A stretch of DNA of 64,000 bases from Marsupella aquatica (GCA_973895155.1 OZ316892.1:7316001-7380000), one strand, 5' to 3'; shown: positions 11,700-23,140, counted from the stretch's first letter. Program-made: numbers and translations. The notes: generated by a model not told the origin, from the letters alone.

Positions 11700-11990
11700 C
11701 AGAATCTAACTGTCCGCCTTAAATTTAGGGAGATCTGATGGTCAGGAAAATAATTGAATACATAATCTTTTGAGCATCTTCTCCTTCAGGTCCCCTTAGC
11801 CAATCTAACTGTCCGCCTTAAATCTAGGGAGATCTGACGGTCAGGAAAATAATTGAATACATAATCTTTTGAGCATCTTCTCCTTCAGGTCCCCTTAGCC
11901 AGAGTCTAACTGTCTGCCTTAAATCTAGAGAGATCTGACGGTCAGGAAAAATAATTGAATTCATAATCTTTTGAGCATCTTCTCCTTGAC
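11700..11990. repeat. About 100-bp tandem repeat, three units
   Basis: Units beginning (a)gtctaactgtccgcctt or similar start near 11703, 11802 and 11903 and end with gagcatcttctccttcag. They lie upstream of germin-like gene 1 and are missing from copy 2. A related stretch with 'agcatcttctccttcacac' occurs once near 35510. Confidence 0.85.
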
Positions 11991-12339
11991 ACACTTTACA
12001 TTCGCCACCTTGGCTAAAAAGTGGATCCTTAGAAAATACACTGGGGGCCCCAAGATTAGTACACGGAAGCGGGCCAAGTCCACGGAAGCGGGCCAACGTC
12101 TTGAGTGATGGATGTTCTGAGCATGGCCAATCGCGGGTCAGCCTACATTTGACTTGAAAAGGATGAACTTACTTTTTCTAATCCGGCCATAAAGTTTGGA
12201 CGAAGGAATCAAGATTTGTGAATATATATGGAGCACAAACGACTTCAGAAGACCTGGTATTGACAAACGAGTCCAATCCCGCCTGTATCCATGGGATGAA
12301 TTATGTTGTAAACTAGCCCTATGCCCGTGCGTTGCACGA

Positions 12340-12725
12340 AAGATGTCAAGGTGATAAAAGATGTTGAGGTGATAAAAAGATGTTGAATGATAAAAAAATG
12401 TTGAGGTGATAAAAAGATGTCGCGTGATAAGTCATCTCAAAGTGATAAAAAGATGTCGAGGTGATAAAAAGATGTTGAGGTGATAAAATATGTTGAGTGA
12501 TAAGTGGATGTCGAAGTGATAAAAAGATGTCGAGTGATAAAAATATGTTGAGGTGATAAAAAGATGTCAAGTGATAAGCGAATGTCGAAGTGATAAAAAG
12601 ATGTCGAGCTGATAAAAGGGTGTCAAGTGATAAAAAGGTGTTGAGTGATAAGCAGATGTCGAAGTGATAAAAAGATGTTGAGGTGATAAAAAGATGTTGA
12701 GGTGATAAAAAGATGTTCAACAAAG
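12340..12725. repeat. About 20-bp minisatellite in the left arm
   Basis: Around 20 degenerate units of consensus gatgt(c/t)gaggtgataaaaa, alternating between 18 and 20 bp. Some are shortened to gatgtcgagtgataa. The same motif, inverted, recurs at 14940-15090, 39515-39750 and 40030-40120, each time next to a Helitron-type terminus. Confidence 0.9.
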
Positions 12726-13255
12726 AAGAAAATGTTGAGATGAGCAAAGGATGTTTAAGTGAGGCACAAATGTCAATATGATAATGGGATATGGCAAACA
12801 TCATGAAGATGAAGATTTCAAGGAGAGAAAACTATGCCAAGGTGAACAAAAGATGCCACGATGAGCAAAAAATGTCAAGGCAAAAGAAGACAAAAATGTC
12901 GAGGCATGTTTAAATGTACATTGCATTGAGGCAAAGATTTGGGGTGATGTGAACATTTTGACTCGAGGCAAAGAAATGCAAAAAGATGCAAGTGAGTCAA
13001 AGAAATGTAGATAATGCAAATTAATGTAAGCAAGGCAAAAAAGTTGTTTAAACATCTCATATGTTGTTACGACCATCTCGTCATTATGATGATGCAGTCA
13101 CTTTGGCCATGAGGGTGTTGTGGCTATGTTGGTCTTGCGGCCATGTTGTTGCCAAGCCCAATGCCAACGCATTGCAAAGATACATTTAGGTAAGGTAAAG
13201 AACTATTGATTAAAAGCTGAGGTTTTTAGGTGGATCAAACTAAAATATTGGATTT

Positions 13256-14764
13256 CCATAATTCTTTCTTGCCCATTTCATGTGAAAAGTGTTGTCAATG
13301 CAGAGACCTTGTTCAAAATAGCACATGAAATTATGTAATCAAGTAATGTAATTCAAGTCAACACAAAAATATGGGATAAGGTGCAAATGGGTAATGAGAG
13401 TACATGGGCAAGAGTTGGGCAAGAAATCCTTATTGTTAATGATACAAAAGATGGAACAAAAGACTGGACAAAAGATGCAAATGGGGGCAAAGAGTTGGGC
13501 TCCAGACTTGGAAAAGAATTAGGGCAAAAGCAAGACTAATAGAGATGAGGGGGCATGTCAAGCATACATGTCTTGTGGAGAAAAGATGTTGGGAGCTTGA
13601 TCTTCTTGGTCTTCATTAGATGCATTTTTTGAAAAGATTTTCAATGAGAATGTTGGAGGTATAGATGGAATAACAAATTTGGGACCGATTTTGTATAAAA
13701 CATAAAACAAAAAATAAAAATATAATCAAAACATGTAAAAAACAGTTGACTTTGCTTTTGCATTTTTATTTTATTTTGGAAGAAGATGTTGTTTTGTTGT
13801 GAAAACTATATTGTTGGGGAGAGCAAGGATGTGGGAGGGTGAGAGTGAGTGCAAGAGAGATGATGGCCCCGGGTGCTTTGATACTATTGGGAGGGGAATA
13901 TTTTATTTTTTTCTCTCCCCCTTTTTCCTATTTTCACACTCCTATGCAACACCATCACTCCCTTTTTTCTTACATTGGCTCCATTAAATAAACAGAAAAA
14001 TATACAACTAAATACATAGAAGAAAAAGAAGGAGAAAATTAACCCATTCTCCTTCCTTCTAGAGTCTCATAGGCTCTGCAAAAATCCAAAATTTTTCATG
14101 CCCCAAAAGATTCTTCTTCCATTCGTGTGTACTTTCATTCGTGAAAAAAGAAAACACATTTAAGAATTTTAGAATTTCTTTAGTTGTTTAATGAACTTAA
14201 CATTGATAGATTTAGTTGAGTTCTGAGGAGATTATAAGTTTCCAATGTTCTCTAGCTTTCCAATGAGTGTCACATTGGGAGATTTTATCAAGTACTAAAG
14301 TGTTCATGAAATTTGAAATTTCTCTAGCTTTCGATCCATTCTGAATTCCACAATTGGAAATTTGTTTCCATGAAACTTTTTGTCAAACAATTATGCAAGG
14401 TTAGTGATTTGATGACACCAATGACTTCTCTCTCTTTGTCTATTTGCATGTAGGAATTGAAAAGTGATTACTTTCGATGCAACCTAAATGCATCCAACAT
14501 CCCTTCGATAAAGTGGAGGAAACTGTCAAACACCATTTTGCTGAAGTGGGCAATTAAACTGTCCACACATTAAAAAGTAGTTCACATTGCAGCTGGATTG
14601 CAGTTTGTTTTGTGATTGATGTTAATTATGGTTGTCTTGGTAAGTTTGGCAATTGTTTCAAGTGTCAAACATTGACTTGTCCATTTTTGAATTTTTTTTC
14701 TCTAGATTTGGAGGTCCATCTAGGCTTCAGTTTCTAGATAACTGCCTCTAAAATAAAATGGGGG
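13256..14764. other. Unassigned interior of the inverted-repeat element
   Basis: AT-rich sequence between the inner inverted arms. At 13877-13892 the plus strand reads gctttgatactattgg, a weak match to the complement of a copia primer-binding site. No matching pair of long terminal repeats was found. Confidence 0.35.
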
Positions 14765-15124
14765 TCCACAGATTAATTTAGTTTGATCCACCTAAAAACC
14801 CCAGCTTTTAATTAACAGTTCTTTACCCTACCTCAATCATGTATCCATGCAATGCGTTGGCATCGGGCTTGGCAACAACATGGCTGCAAGACTAGCATAG
14901 CCACAACACCCTCATGGCCAGAGTGACTGCATCGTCTTTGCTCACCTTGACATCTTTTTTCTCTCTTTGACAACTTTTATCACTTGGACATCTTTTGCTT
15001 ACCTATATAGTTTTCTCTCCTCAACATCTTTTGTTCACTTTGACATCATTTATCTCCTCGACATCTTTTGTCACCTCGACATCTTTCATGCAATGCACGG
15101 GCATTATTCGAGTTCTTGTTGGAA

Positions 15125-15270
15125 AACATGCACGGACCCTTACATCAATCCCACGGATTCCATTGACACATGACAAATCACTTCCTTCTTTATTACGTAG
15201 GGTCCAATTTCCCATTTGAGTGGCATATGCAATGACCATAAACAAAGCTCAAGGTCAGACATGCAATACC
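15125..15270 (+). pseudogene. Helitron helicase (PIF1-like) C-terminal fragment
   Basis: One frame reads IPRIPLTHDKSLPSLLRRVQ followed by FPI, a stop, then VAYAMTINKAQGQT. This matches the end of Helitron RepHel helicases (IPRI...., RRxQFPV....FAMTINKSQGQT). The in-frame TGA near 15217 and the loss of everything upstream make it a relic. It begins right after the CGAG end of the inverted-repeat element, so that element may have inserted into an older Helitron. Confidence 0.7.
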
Positions 15271-16750
15271 GTCTCCACCAGAGAGGGAAGACAGGGAAGT
15301 GTCCCCCTCAACAGGTCACCCCGGAAATCATTCTCGGGGAAAGAATTGGAAGGAGCCGGCCTCAGTATCCGGCTTACCCGTGGCCAAATTGACCATGCAT
15401 TGGATGGGGGAAAATGTCCACAAAAAATTCTCCACCCAAAGCATGTGCGTTACCTGAACACCCAAGGGTTTGAGCACCTCTCCGCCCTCCCCTAGAACAC
15501 TTGCAGGTATTACGAGCAAGACATGATGGAGTTCATCCACAACTTTGACGAAGCCTGCCAAGAAACTTGTGCGCAAGGACAAGTGATGTCCTTGAACGAG
15601 GCACGACTTAAGCTCATCTTTGGTCTACCTGAGGGAAAGAAAAAATTTTGAACTTTTTTTCCATTGTTTAATTTAAATAATCTAAATGTAAATGAATTAA
15701 ATTTAATAATTTAATGACTAAATAATTTATTTTAAATGGAATGTATGGATAGATTTGATGAATGGTCATGATGGATTTTTGTTTTTCCTTCTTGCTTGAT
15801 AAACTGTCCATATCAAACCTAGTTCACTTAGTTGTGGCTTAGTTATTCCTTCCACTTTTCAGGTTTTCATTTTTTTCACTCAAAATAGCATTGAATGACA
15901 ACCTCGATGACAACCTCTGCATTTTTTGGAGCAACCTTGTATTTAAACTTTTGATGGGAAGATTTGACACACCCAATAAAATATTAGTATTGTGTTCAAT
16001 TGTATTTAAAATTGAATTAAATGAAATAATAGGACTTCATTGTAAAATTACCACCCCATTCGGACTGCACTTATCCTCATACCCAAACCCTCGTAGTGCA
16101 AGATTGAAGGTTGGAGTACGTACCAGGTGGTCACACTAACTAAGATTGAACAAACTGTCTCCCTACCATATGGCATGCTCATTCTGGAACATGCTTCATT
16201 TTTTTGGTTTTTAGTGATATACAGATGTTCTAATTAAAATATAAACAGGACATTGACTAGGAATAGTACAGTCTATGATATTGAAACTTGTGCACATAAG
16301 GTACAAAAATAAAAATACACATGTAAAGAAAAATAATAATGAATTTAAGTTTATGGTATTAGGATGTGCCCATAATGTACATGAGTAAATACTTATGTAC
16401 TTACTTTAGGTAATGACACTCAAAATAATTAAAACCATAAATTTATGACACACAACCATGAGTAGTACTTAAACACATAAAGTGTGCACATTATTTAGAT
16501 CATTTCTTCTGTACTCATGAAAATAAGGGCTAGAAATTCAACGAGCTTTGTTATAGGGTGGATGATTTTAAAATATAGCAAAGATTTTTAAAAATGAGAG
16601 GGGTGCCAGAATAAATTGGAAATCTAAAATGTACAAGGGACGCACCTTGGTAAGACACATTGAAATAAAAACGCATAACAAAAGAAGTTTGACTAAGACA
16701 AAATACTGAAAGTTGCATTCACCATATAGCAGCTTACATAAAATATCCTA
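15271..16750. other. Unassigned, probably decayed transposon
   Basis: From 15280 to 15650 there are open stretches with coding-like composition in more than one frame, for example MMEFIHNFDEACQETC near 15520, broken by stops. The protein is not recognised. From 15650 to 16750 the DNA is AT-rich without a supported gene. Confidence 0.35.
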
Positions 16751-16754
16751 TCAC

Positions 16755-17160
16755 TGTCTCCCCACCAACCAGAATATCGTATCACTAATACCCTACCGTC
16801 ACATACATACCAATTGCAAATTTTGAGATCCCACTACTTGATCGACCTCACTTCATTTTTCATGTAGTCATGCAGTCGTGTTTAATAAATGATCCTGTTC
16901 TACTAGCTAATTCCCTCCTGGCTACTTAATCTCTCTTAAGCCACAACTGCTCCTATAAAGGGCTATGAGTTACCTGTAGCTCTCATTGTAAAGTATAGAG
17001 GTTCAGAAATGGGCTTTGAGCTCTACAAAAAGTGGTGAATGCAAAACCTTTTATTGGCAAGTGCTCTACAAAAGTTGCTTAGTGTTCCACCTTTTTATGG
17101 TGAATAGTGAGACATGGAATGGGGCTTTTATAGTGGCAGGTGTGGTTTAACAATCCCATA
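16755..17160 (-). mobile_element. Dispersed repeat, diverged relative of the 5S-derived element at 33 kb
   Basis: The stretch 16940-17160 aligns along its length with 33195-33400. Shared pieces include cctataaaggg, gaatggggcttttata and tggcaggtgtgg. The adjoining 16770-16880 aligns only weakly to the 5S-like part of the other copy. It is probably a solo terminal repeat or SINE. Confidence 0.5.
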
Positions 17161-18569
17161 AGACTTCTCTAGTGGCTTTTGACGTGCATACCAAGCCCCT
17201 GATTTGCCAAGCTAGCCCTGTCCAACGTACTCTATACTCACAGTGAATACAGCCGGGAATACAACTTCTCCAAGTGAGCCCCAAAGCCCATCAGGACCTC
17301 AATGTTTGGTTACTTTCTTCATTGACCTCCTTCCAATGTGACAATATTAAGCTTAACAAGCTCTCAGATCTGCACAGAATATATACTTACTTCGAACCTC
17401 TCCTACTAACCCAAAGATAACAGAATTACCACTCTCCAGCTGCAGAGCGAGCTGGTCCCTCGATCGCTCGCCTGCACTACAACACTACTATTGCCTTACA
17501 AATAACAATATATTCTACAAGCCTGCAACCCCTCTCAAAGCAAGATTGAGAGTACGTTTTTCTACATCATATACACAAAGTACTGTACTGGCATGTGAAT
17601 GAGTTGAGAGGGATCTCATAGAGTAGTATGTTACTATTTTGTGGAAGACCATATTGTGGAAGCCGGACTGCTCGAATCACTTTTGGGAATCACTTCACAT
17701 GAAATAGACTTCCGGGTCCATGTTCCAACACTCCCCTGCCTGAATGTCGAACAGCCACGCTCTCTGTGGACATTGAAGACAAAGTCCCGAGGCCTTTTCC
17801 ATTGGAACAGGGTAACAATTGCACATGACCCCAAGAGTATTCCATCAGTTGAGATGGGGTGGCCTGGGGAGAATTGGGACTGCCATGGTCTGGAGCACAT
17901 TGAAGAGGAAGTTGGTGTGGCGCATAGCTTGGTAAGAGGGGTCCCACAAAGATACCATACTTGAATGCATCGTCAGTAGGAAGCGCCCTGAGACATTGCT
18001 GAAAGATAAGTCCAGACATTTCTGATAATTTGAAGTTCTGATGATCGATCAACGAGCTGGCTAGCTATTACATGTACTAGTGTGAATATATCTCCAGAGT
18101 CTGCACACTAATCACTCGAGAAATTCACTTAATTTCCATTTCGATAATACAGATATGGCTTTGAACTAGATTTGAAGCGAGTCTCAAGCTAGAGACAGGG
18201 GTATTGGAGATCGCTTAGTTGCTTGCAAATATACTGAAATGAATAAAACCACAACCATAACAAAGCGAGAGATTAGTATAATTATGTTGATAAATAATGG
18301 CGAAATCTGTACTAGACTAGTTCACCAAGAAGGCTTCAATTCCTTTGCACATTAATCACAACATCAATATATTGTAAACGTGTCTGTATTAACACCTGAC
18401 GCATTTCAAAATCTGGGTTTCAAACTCACTAACTTAAAGTGTCCCAGGAATCCAAATGGTCTCAGTTAAGTGTAGAGCAGTAGGATCATGCTAAACCCCA
18501 AAATTCCAAGAATCTCAAAGGAGAATTAAGGGAGTAAAGACCTCACAATCATATTTCTCTCTAGACAAG
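17161..18569. other. Unassigned intergenic DNA
   Basis: Overlapping open frames of about 90-120 codons on both strands at 17634-18052 resemble no family I know and have no splice or promoter context. The left edge of the second duplicated block follows at about 18570. Confidence 0.4.
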
Positions 18570-20253
18570 TTTTGTCCGCCTTGCCTCACTGACCTTGATC
18601 ATAGACCAGGCACACCACTTCCGTCCTGTTCAGGGCGGTATTCAGGTCTCAAGCTAGGGCAATCACTTTAGTTCGATCTTCACTCTCTCTTCATGATCGA
18701 TTCGAGGAACCTGCACTATTGCATGACGCAAACAGCTGTTATTTCTCATCGTTGCAACTCGACAGTATACTGCGCAAGATCTGCCATTGCAAGGTGCAGT
18801 GTCAACCACACCACCATTTAGGAGGACATTCTGGCTCCTGGCCGGAAGCTGAGTGAGGTACTAAGTTCATTGTAATGCCGTCTGTAACGCCGTCGATGAT
18901 TCAAGTAAGTCTGCATCTCCTTCTTTAGCCAGCCCTCTTAGATGTGAACTCCGTGAATTTTTAATTAAGCTCTTCTTGATGTTTGCTAGGACAGTTGTCT
19001 TCTTGTTCGCTAGAACTCAATTCCAAGGCAAATGACATCCCAATGAAATAGCAACGTAATCCTTCATGATCAAGGTCCGACATAGGACGAAGTTTGTACC
19101 TCATGGCACTCCGTCTTTGTTGACGAGCTAGACTTGGGACCTCAAAGATGTCACCTGATTGCTTCAGATTCCTCTCCTCGTTCTCCTCTTGAGTTTCCTT
19201 AATATCCCTCCCTCTTTTATTGCTCCATGTGAGGGACTGCTTAAGTTATGATGTGGGACTTGCACGATCTTTCATGCTACAATCCCCTCGGCTATACCCA
19301 ACATGCTAGAGGCAAGTTCGGTGGGGAACAAGCCCTGCCTATATATCCATCCCGACTGGATGCATGGTTCCCCTGCAACTGTCTCCGCTTAAGACTTCCC
19401 ATATTAAGCTTAACTTGTTCCGGTTTGCTGTATGGTATGAGGTGAAGGGCCAAAATCAGGAAAAACTATGCTAGGAAATTGCCATCAGGTCTTGAAGTTG
19501 ATGGTGGAGTTCAATTCTCTCCTTTTGCTACACAATTGGAAAGGAGAGGACCATCAATGTAGCAAAGATGATTGGCATTGTCAATTCAAGGTCAGTGACC
19601 TTGGCAGATGTTATATTACCGCCTGCTAAATTGGAATATATCCTTTTACTAGCTGGACTTTGAGAAGCGGGTTGAGACGAACCAGTAATTCCAGCCAGGT
19701 ACAACGAGAGGCAAGGATGAATGCAAACTAAAGTAGTTGCGAATAATCACAAAGGGTTTATTCAGATCACATCAGGACCAGACTACCAACTCAAGAACAT
19801 ATCGAGCAGACAACAGGTTTTATTTTTGGCGCGAAGTACATATATATTTACTTAACCGGAAGAGCTCCAGTGAACTTGAAGCTAATCAAAGTCAAGTACA
19901 ATGTTACAAAGAAGTTCAAACTCTATCCCATTCTAAACCATTCGGTCAACAGGCCTCGAGACTTCCTGAAACTAGCTTCATATAACTTGCTTCAAGTTGT
20001 TCCAAGTCCTAGCGAGCGGATACACCGGGCTCGGTTGAAGTTCCCACACCAACTGGTACATCAAACTCAGACTTTACGGGACTTATTGGTAAAATGCTGG
20101 ATATATAAGGCTTGACGCCAGTGTGGAGCTGCTTCAATACAATGAATTACTAACAGCTTCAAGGGCTTCTTAGCGCTAGTGTAAGGCCTTTCACCCGGCA
20201 ACAGACTCCGGATCTGCCGGCGTTGTGACCTCACATACGTAGCACTTCACAAT
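18570..20253. other. Non-coding downstream flank of germin-like gene 2
   Basis: Counterpart of 8690-10387, with the same small open frames and the same ctctccttt/aaaggagag inverted repeat near 19520-19555. No gene is supported. Confidence 0.5.
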
Positions 20254-20952
20254 TTAACCGAAATTCGCGAAGGGTGCTGATATATTAGCCACCAGGGCCT
20301 CGGAGATGAAGAAGGATTTGGCAAGGAGTTCCGGATCAATCCCCACACCAAAAAGCGCTTTTGGCATGAGCTGAATGCCCGGCTTCTGCGAGTTCAGCAC
20401 GTTTATGGTCACGGCTGGCTTCGTCCCCTTGTTGAGCTGAAAGTGCAGCAGACCCCTTGGAAATATGAACGCCTCCCCAGCCTTCACGATCTTTGCGTAC
20501 AGCTTGTTGGGAACTGTGGGATTGTCGCCGTTAGTGACGAAACCAGTGTAGACTTCTCCCTCTAAGCAATACAGAATCTCGGTGGCCAAATGGTGTGTGT
20601 GAGGCAAAATGACTCCACCAGGGTTGATGTCCAGGCGAACCAAGGACAACCCCAGAGTGTTGAGGGCCGGCCACTCATCGACGAAAGCAAGCGTGGCCAT
20701 TCCTTGCGTGGGAAAGCCAGTGAGGTTGGCAGCCGTTGCCAGTCCAGCGTAAGCGAAGTCCTCCGCTGTCACTTGATCGGCAGCTCTACAAGAGTAGCCA
20801 TTCACGGAAGGACCGGGAGCTTGCAAATCTGCGATGCAAAAATCTTGAAGTGGGTCTGGATCGGCTTTGGCACCCACAGGGCCATTGTCGAACCAGGCTG
20901 TTGCCAGAGCAACAAAAACGATGAGCACCTTGAAATGCACTCTCACTGCCAT
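20254..20952 (-). CDS. Germin-like protein 2
   Basis: 232 residues, single exon, duplicate of the gene at 10388-11083. The signal peptide (1-30), Cys39/Cys55, box 1 ligands His118, His120 and Glu125, and box 2 His170 are all intact, so it should fold and bind metal like its twin. About 18 substitutions separate the two proteins, for example K131 to E just after box 1 and D195 to L. The C-terminus differs (SAPFANFG against SAPLTKY). The reading frame is undamaged and changes avoid the cupin core, which suggests that both copies are or recently were functional. The start at 20952 matches that of copy 1. An upstream in-frame ATG at 20991 would precede the signal peptide and is less likely. Confidence 0.95.
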   Translation of the reverse strand: MAVRVHFKVLIVFVALATAWFDNGPVGAKADPDPLQDFCIADLQAPGPSVNGYSCRAADQVTAEDFAYAGLATAANLTGFPTQGMATLAFVDEWPALNTLGLSLVRLDINPGGVILPHTHHLATEILYCLEGEVYTGFVTNGDNPTVPNKLYAKIVKAGEAFIFPRGLLHFQLNKGTKPAVTINVLNSQKPGIQLMPKALFGVGIDPELLAKSFFISEALVANISAPFANFG

Positions 20953-21074
20953 GATCACGAATTGGATGGTCTTCGTAGCTAGTGCTGCCAACGTCGGAGT
21001 AACAATCTAGAGGAGCGATCGAACGTCTCGCAAATGCAAATGTGAATACATACTATCTGCAGCGACACGCGCAG

Positions 21075-21082
21075 TATTTAAA
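21075..21082 (-). promoter_or_regulatory. Likely TATA box of germin-like gene 2
   Basis: TTTAAATA on the minus strand about 123 bp before the ATG, in the position conserved with copy 1. Confidence 0.5.
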
Positions 21083-21104
21083 CTCAGGGGCCAACCACTA
21101 TCTC

Positions 21105-21260
21105 GGCAATGCCTTCTCCGGATCCGATCTAGAAAACCGATCTGCACCAAGCCGACCTTGCCATATAAGACGACTGTATCCTGGATCATCCGCCCTATGT
21201 GAAGACTGTGGAACGCTATTATTCCTACTAAAAGCTCAGCGTTTTTTGTAGTTAGCTTTG
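21105..21260. other. Insertion specific to duplication copy 2
   Basis: Between the shared sequences 'cactatctcg' and 'aaggtctact', copy 2 has about 155 bases that copy 1 lacks. They lie 25-180 bp upstream of the TATA-like box of germin-like gene 2, so the two promoters differ. Confidence 0.7.
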
Positions 21261-21880
21261 CAGTGGCAAAGGTCTACTCAAATCGTGGACTTTATTTTTG
21301 TTCTTTTGTTTTTTTCTGGACAAGAACCTGATCTCGCTCTTGATCAGGAAAACCTGAACGGTTTCACAGGACATGCAGCTTTCTGTTAAGCACGATTGAG
21401 CCAACTCGACTTTGAGTCTTGGAGTTTGCTGACAAATTTGAACGAGGTTTCTGGTAGAGCCGTGCGACTGTAGCACCTCGATCACTACCCTATCCTGAAA
21501 AGCATGGACAAGATTTGTACACGATAGTAAGAGGGTTTCTCCCTTTGCTCTCGGCGGTGGGGGGGCGGGGGGTGCGGGGCCCAAGATTTGTACACGGAGC
21601 GGGCCAAGGTCTTGAGTGATGGATGCTCTGAGCACGGTCAATCGCGGGATGGTCAGCCTAGATTTGACTTGAAAAGGATGAAATTACTGTTTCTAATCCG
21701 GCCATAAAGTTTGGAGGAAGGAATAAAGACTTGTGAATATATACGGAGCAAGAACGACTTGAGAAGGACCTGGTGGTTAATTGACAAACGAGTCTACCTT
21801 TCATGAGTGCAGACTCCAGGAACGAAGGCCCAACGCCGCACTTATCCACCATGGGATGCATTATGTTGTAATTGAATGCA

Positions 21881-23140
21881 CTGGAAATACTTAAGAACTT
21901 CCCCAAGTGTGCATGGTATGCACGTATGCACACCTAAAACTGAATGGGAAATAGTTAATTTACGATTTTCGCTATAGGTGTTTTTAAAGTATGTCACACA
22001 TGCGAGTCCTCACACTTTGAGCCCTACTTATGAGCGTGATGCAAGTGAATGCGTGCATAACCTAGTCTATGATTGTAATCCGCAGCACTTATCAATAGTC
22101 TCTTGTGTTAGTGCTCCAATGAACGGCAAAAGCATGTACATATATAGACAAAAAATTACACTTATGTATTCGTAGTCAGTGCTTGCGAAGAGCACTTATA
22201 AAATCCCCATTTTTGGGTGCCTCTGCAAAGAAAAAAATGTCCATTTCAATTTTGAAGACTACAGAGTCAGCCTGCACTTGTGTACGGCAGGGTGGACTCC
22301 ACAAGACCGTATCAGTAGTTGAGAAAAAATTAAAATATAGTATCAGTCAGTGGCCTTTAGCATGTCGCCAATCCAGTTTTCCTGAAGCCAAATGTTGGGA
22401 ATCAAGTGAATTTATTGCCTTAGTCTATGCCCTAAAGCTACAAAGAATCGGCAGCCGGCAAAGGGGGAGAACTTAGTCCTGTTCAGATTCTGTCACCAAC
22501 GTACATTAACGTACACAGCAGTTTCCTCGAAGCTTGCGTATACTTGATCAATTTGATACAGTACATTTGTCAGACCATCGTTGTGAACTTGTGTTGAACG
22601 GCTACACTAGCCACTAGGAGTCAACTGACTCTGAGCTGGAATAATTGTTTCGGACTGACGTCATTGCGCGAGCTGACTAATACTCACACGTCAGAGATGT
22701 CGGAGTGCAGTGAGCGGTCAAACCTTTCGTAGCTTCAACTTGCCAATGAAACAAGTCTCACATGAAACCTCATAAAACAGATATTTGCAGATGAGACCTT
22801 ACGATGCATGAAAGTGATACAGTCCGCTGAAGTAATAATGGAAAGGTAGCGGCGCTCAGACTTGGAAATCGCGCAGAAACTATCAGATCCCGGACGTGGT
22901 AAGTACATGCCCAAAGCATCAGAAATATCTTAGCACCCGAGGCGAAGGTGGCGATCGACGGGTATGCCTGTACAGCAGCGAGTTCCGAGAAATGGAGAGC
23001 CATTGACTGACAATTGTCAATTCTGCCCGAATAAGAAACCAGCACAATCTGAAAATATATATACCAGTTTCGGGAGGTTTCTGCTATGCAGGCGCTAATT
23101 CCAACCTCCATTGTTCTGCTGAAGATCGTGGCTCAATTCT
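21881..23140. other. Unassigned intergenic DNA
   Basis: No gene supported. A 113-codon frame on the minus strand at 22770-23111 has hydrophobic stretches but no recognisable domain. Confidence 0.4.

Larger units (their letters stand above)
8690..12312. repeat. Segmental duplication, copy 1 (with germin-like gene)
   Basis: The sequence from about 8690 to 12312 is repeated in the same orientation at about 18570-21871, with small indels. It includes downstream sequence, the germin-like gene and its upstream region. Copy 1 alone contains a block of about 100-bp tandem repeats (11700-11990). Its left edge lies about 35 bp from the MULE, and its right edge coincides with a Helitron-like end (CTAG at 12313-12316). 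Confidence 0.92.
12313..15112. mobile_element. Inverted-repeat element with Helitron-type 3' ends at both termini
   Basis: The left end on the minus strand reads cgtgcaacgcacgggcat, nine bases on reaching CTAG (12316-12313), then T. The right end on the plus strand reads catgcaatgcacgggcat, then CGAG (15109-15112), then T. A short palindrome about 10 nt before CTRR followed by T is the Helitron 3' signature. Inside both ends are arms rich in an about 20-bp repeat (gatgtcgaggtgataaaaa; 12340-12725 and, fewer and inverted, 14940-15090). Further in, 13088-13255 and 14765-14940 are inverted copies, about 88% identical by eye. No intact transposition gene lies within. It may be a fold-back element or two Helitron copies in head-on orientation. 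Confidence 0.6.
18570..21871. repeat. Segmental duplication, copy 2 (with germin-like gene)
   Basis: Direct repeat of about 8690-12312. It lacks the 100-bp tandem block of copy 1 and carries about 155 extra bases at roughly 21105-21260 upstream of the germin gene. At its right end the sequence ttatgttgtaattgaatgca (21861-21880) continues smoothly where copy 1 is interrupted by a Helitron-type end. Confidence 0.92.

Noticed and set aside
12346-12804. 152-codon minus-strand open frame rich in Phe, Leu, Ser, His
   Set aside because: It is the 20-bp minisatellite translated; the peptide repeats with the DNA unit.
13877-13892. Copia-type primer-binding-site complement
   Set aside because: Weak match and no pair of long terminal repeats around it.
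17634-18052. Overlapping 88-120-codon frames on both strands
   Set aside because: No recognisable motif, and neither strand is favoured.
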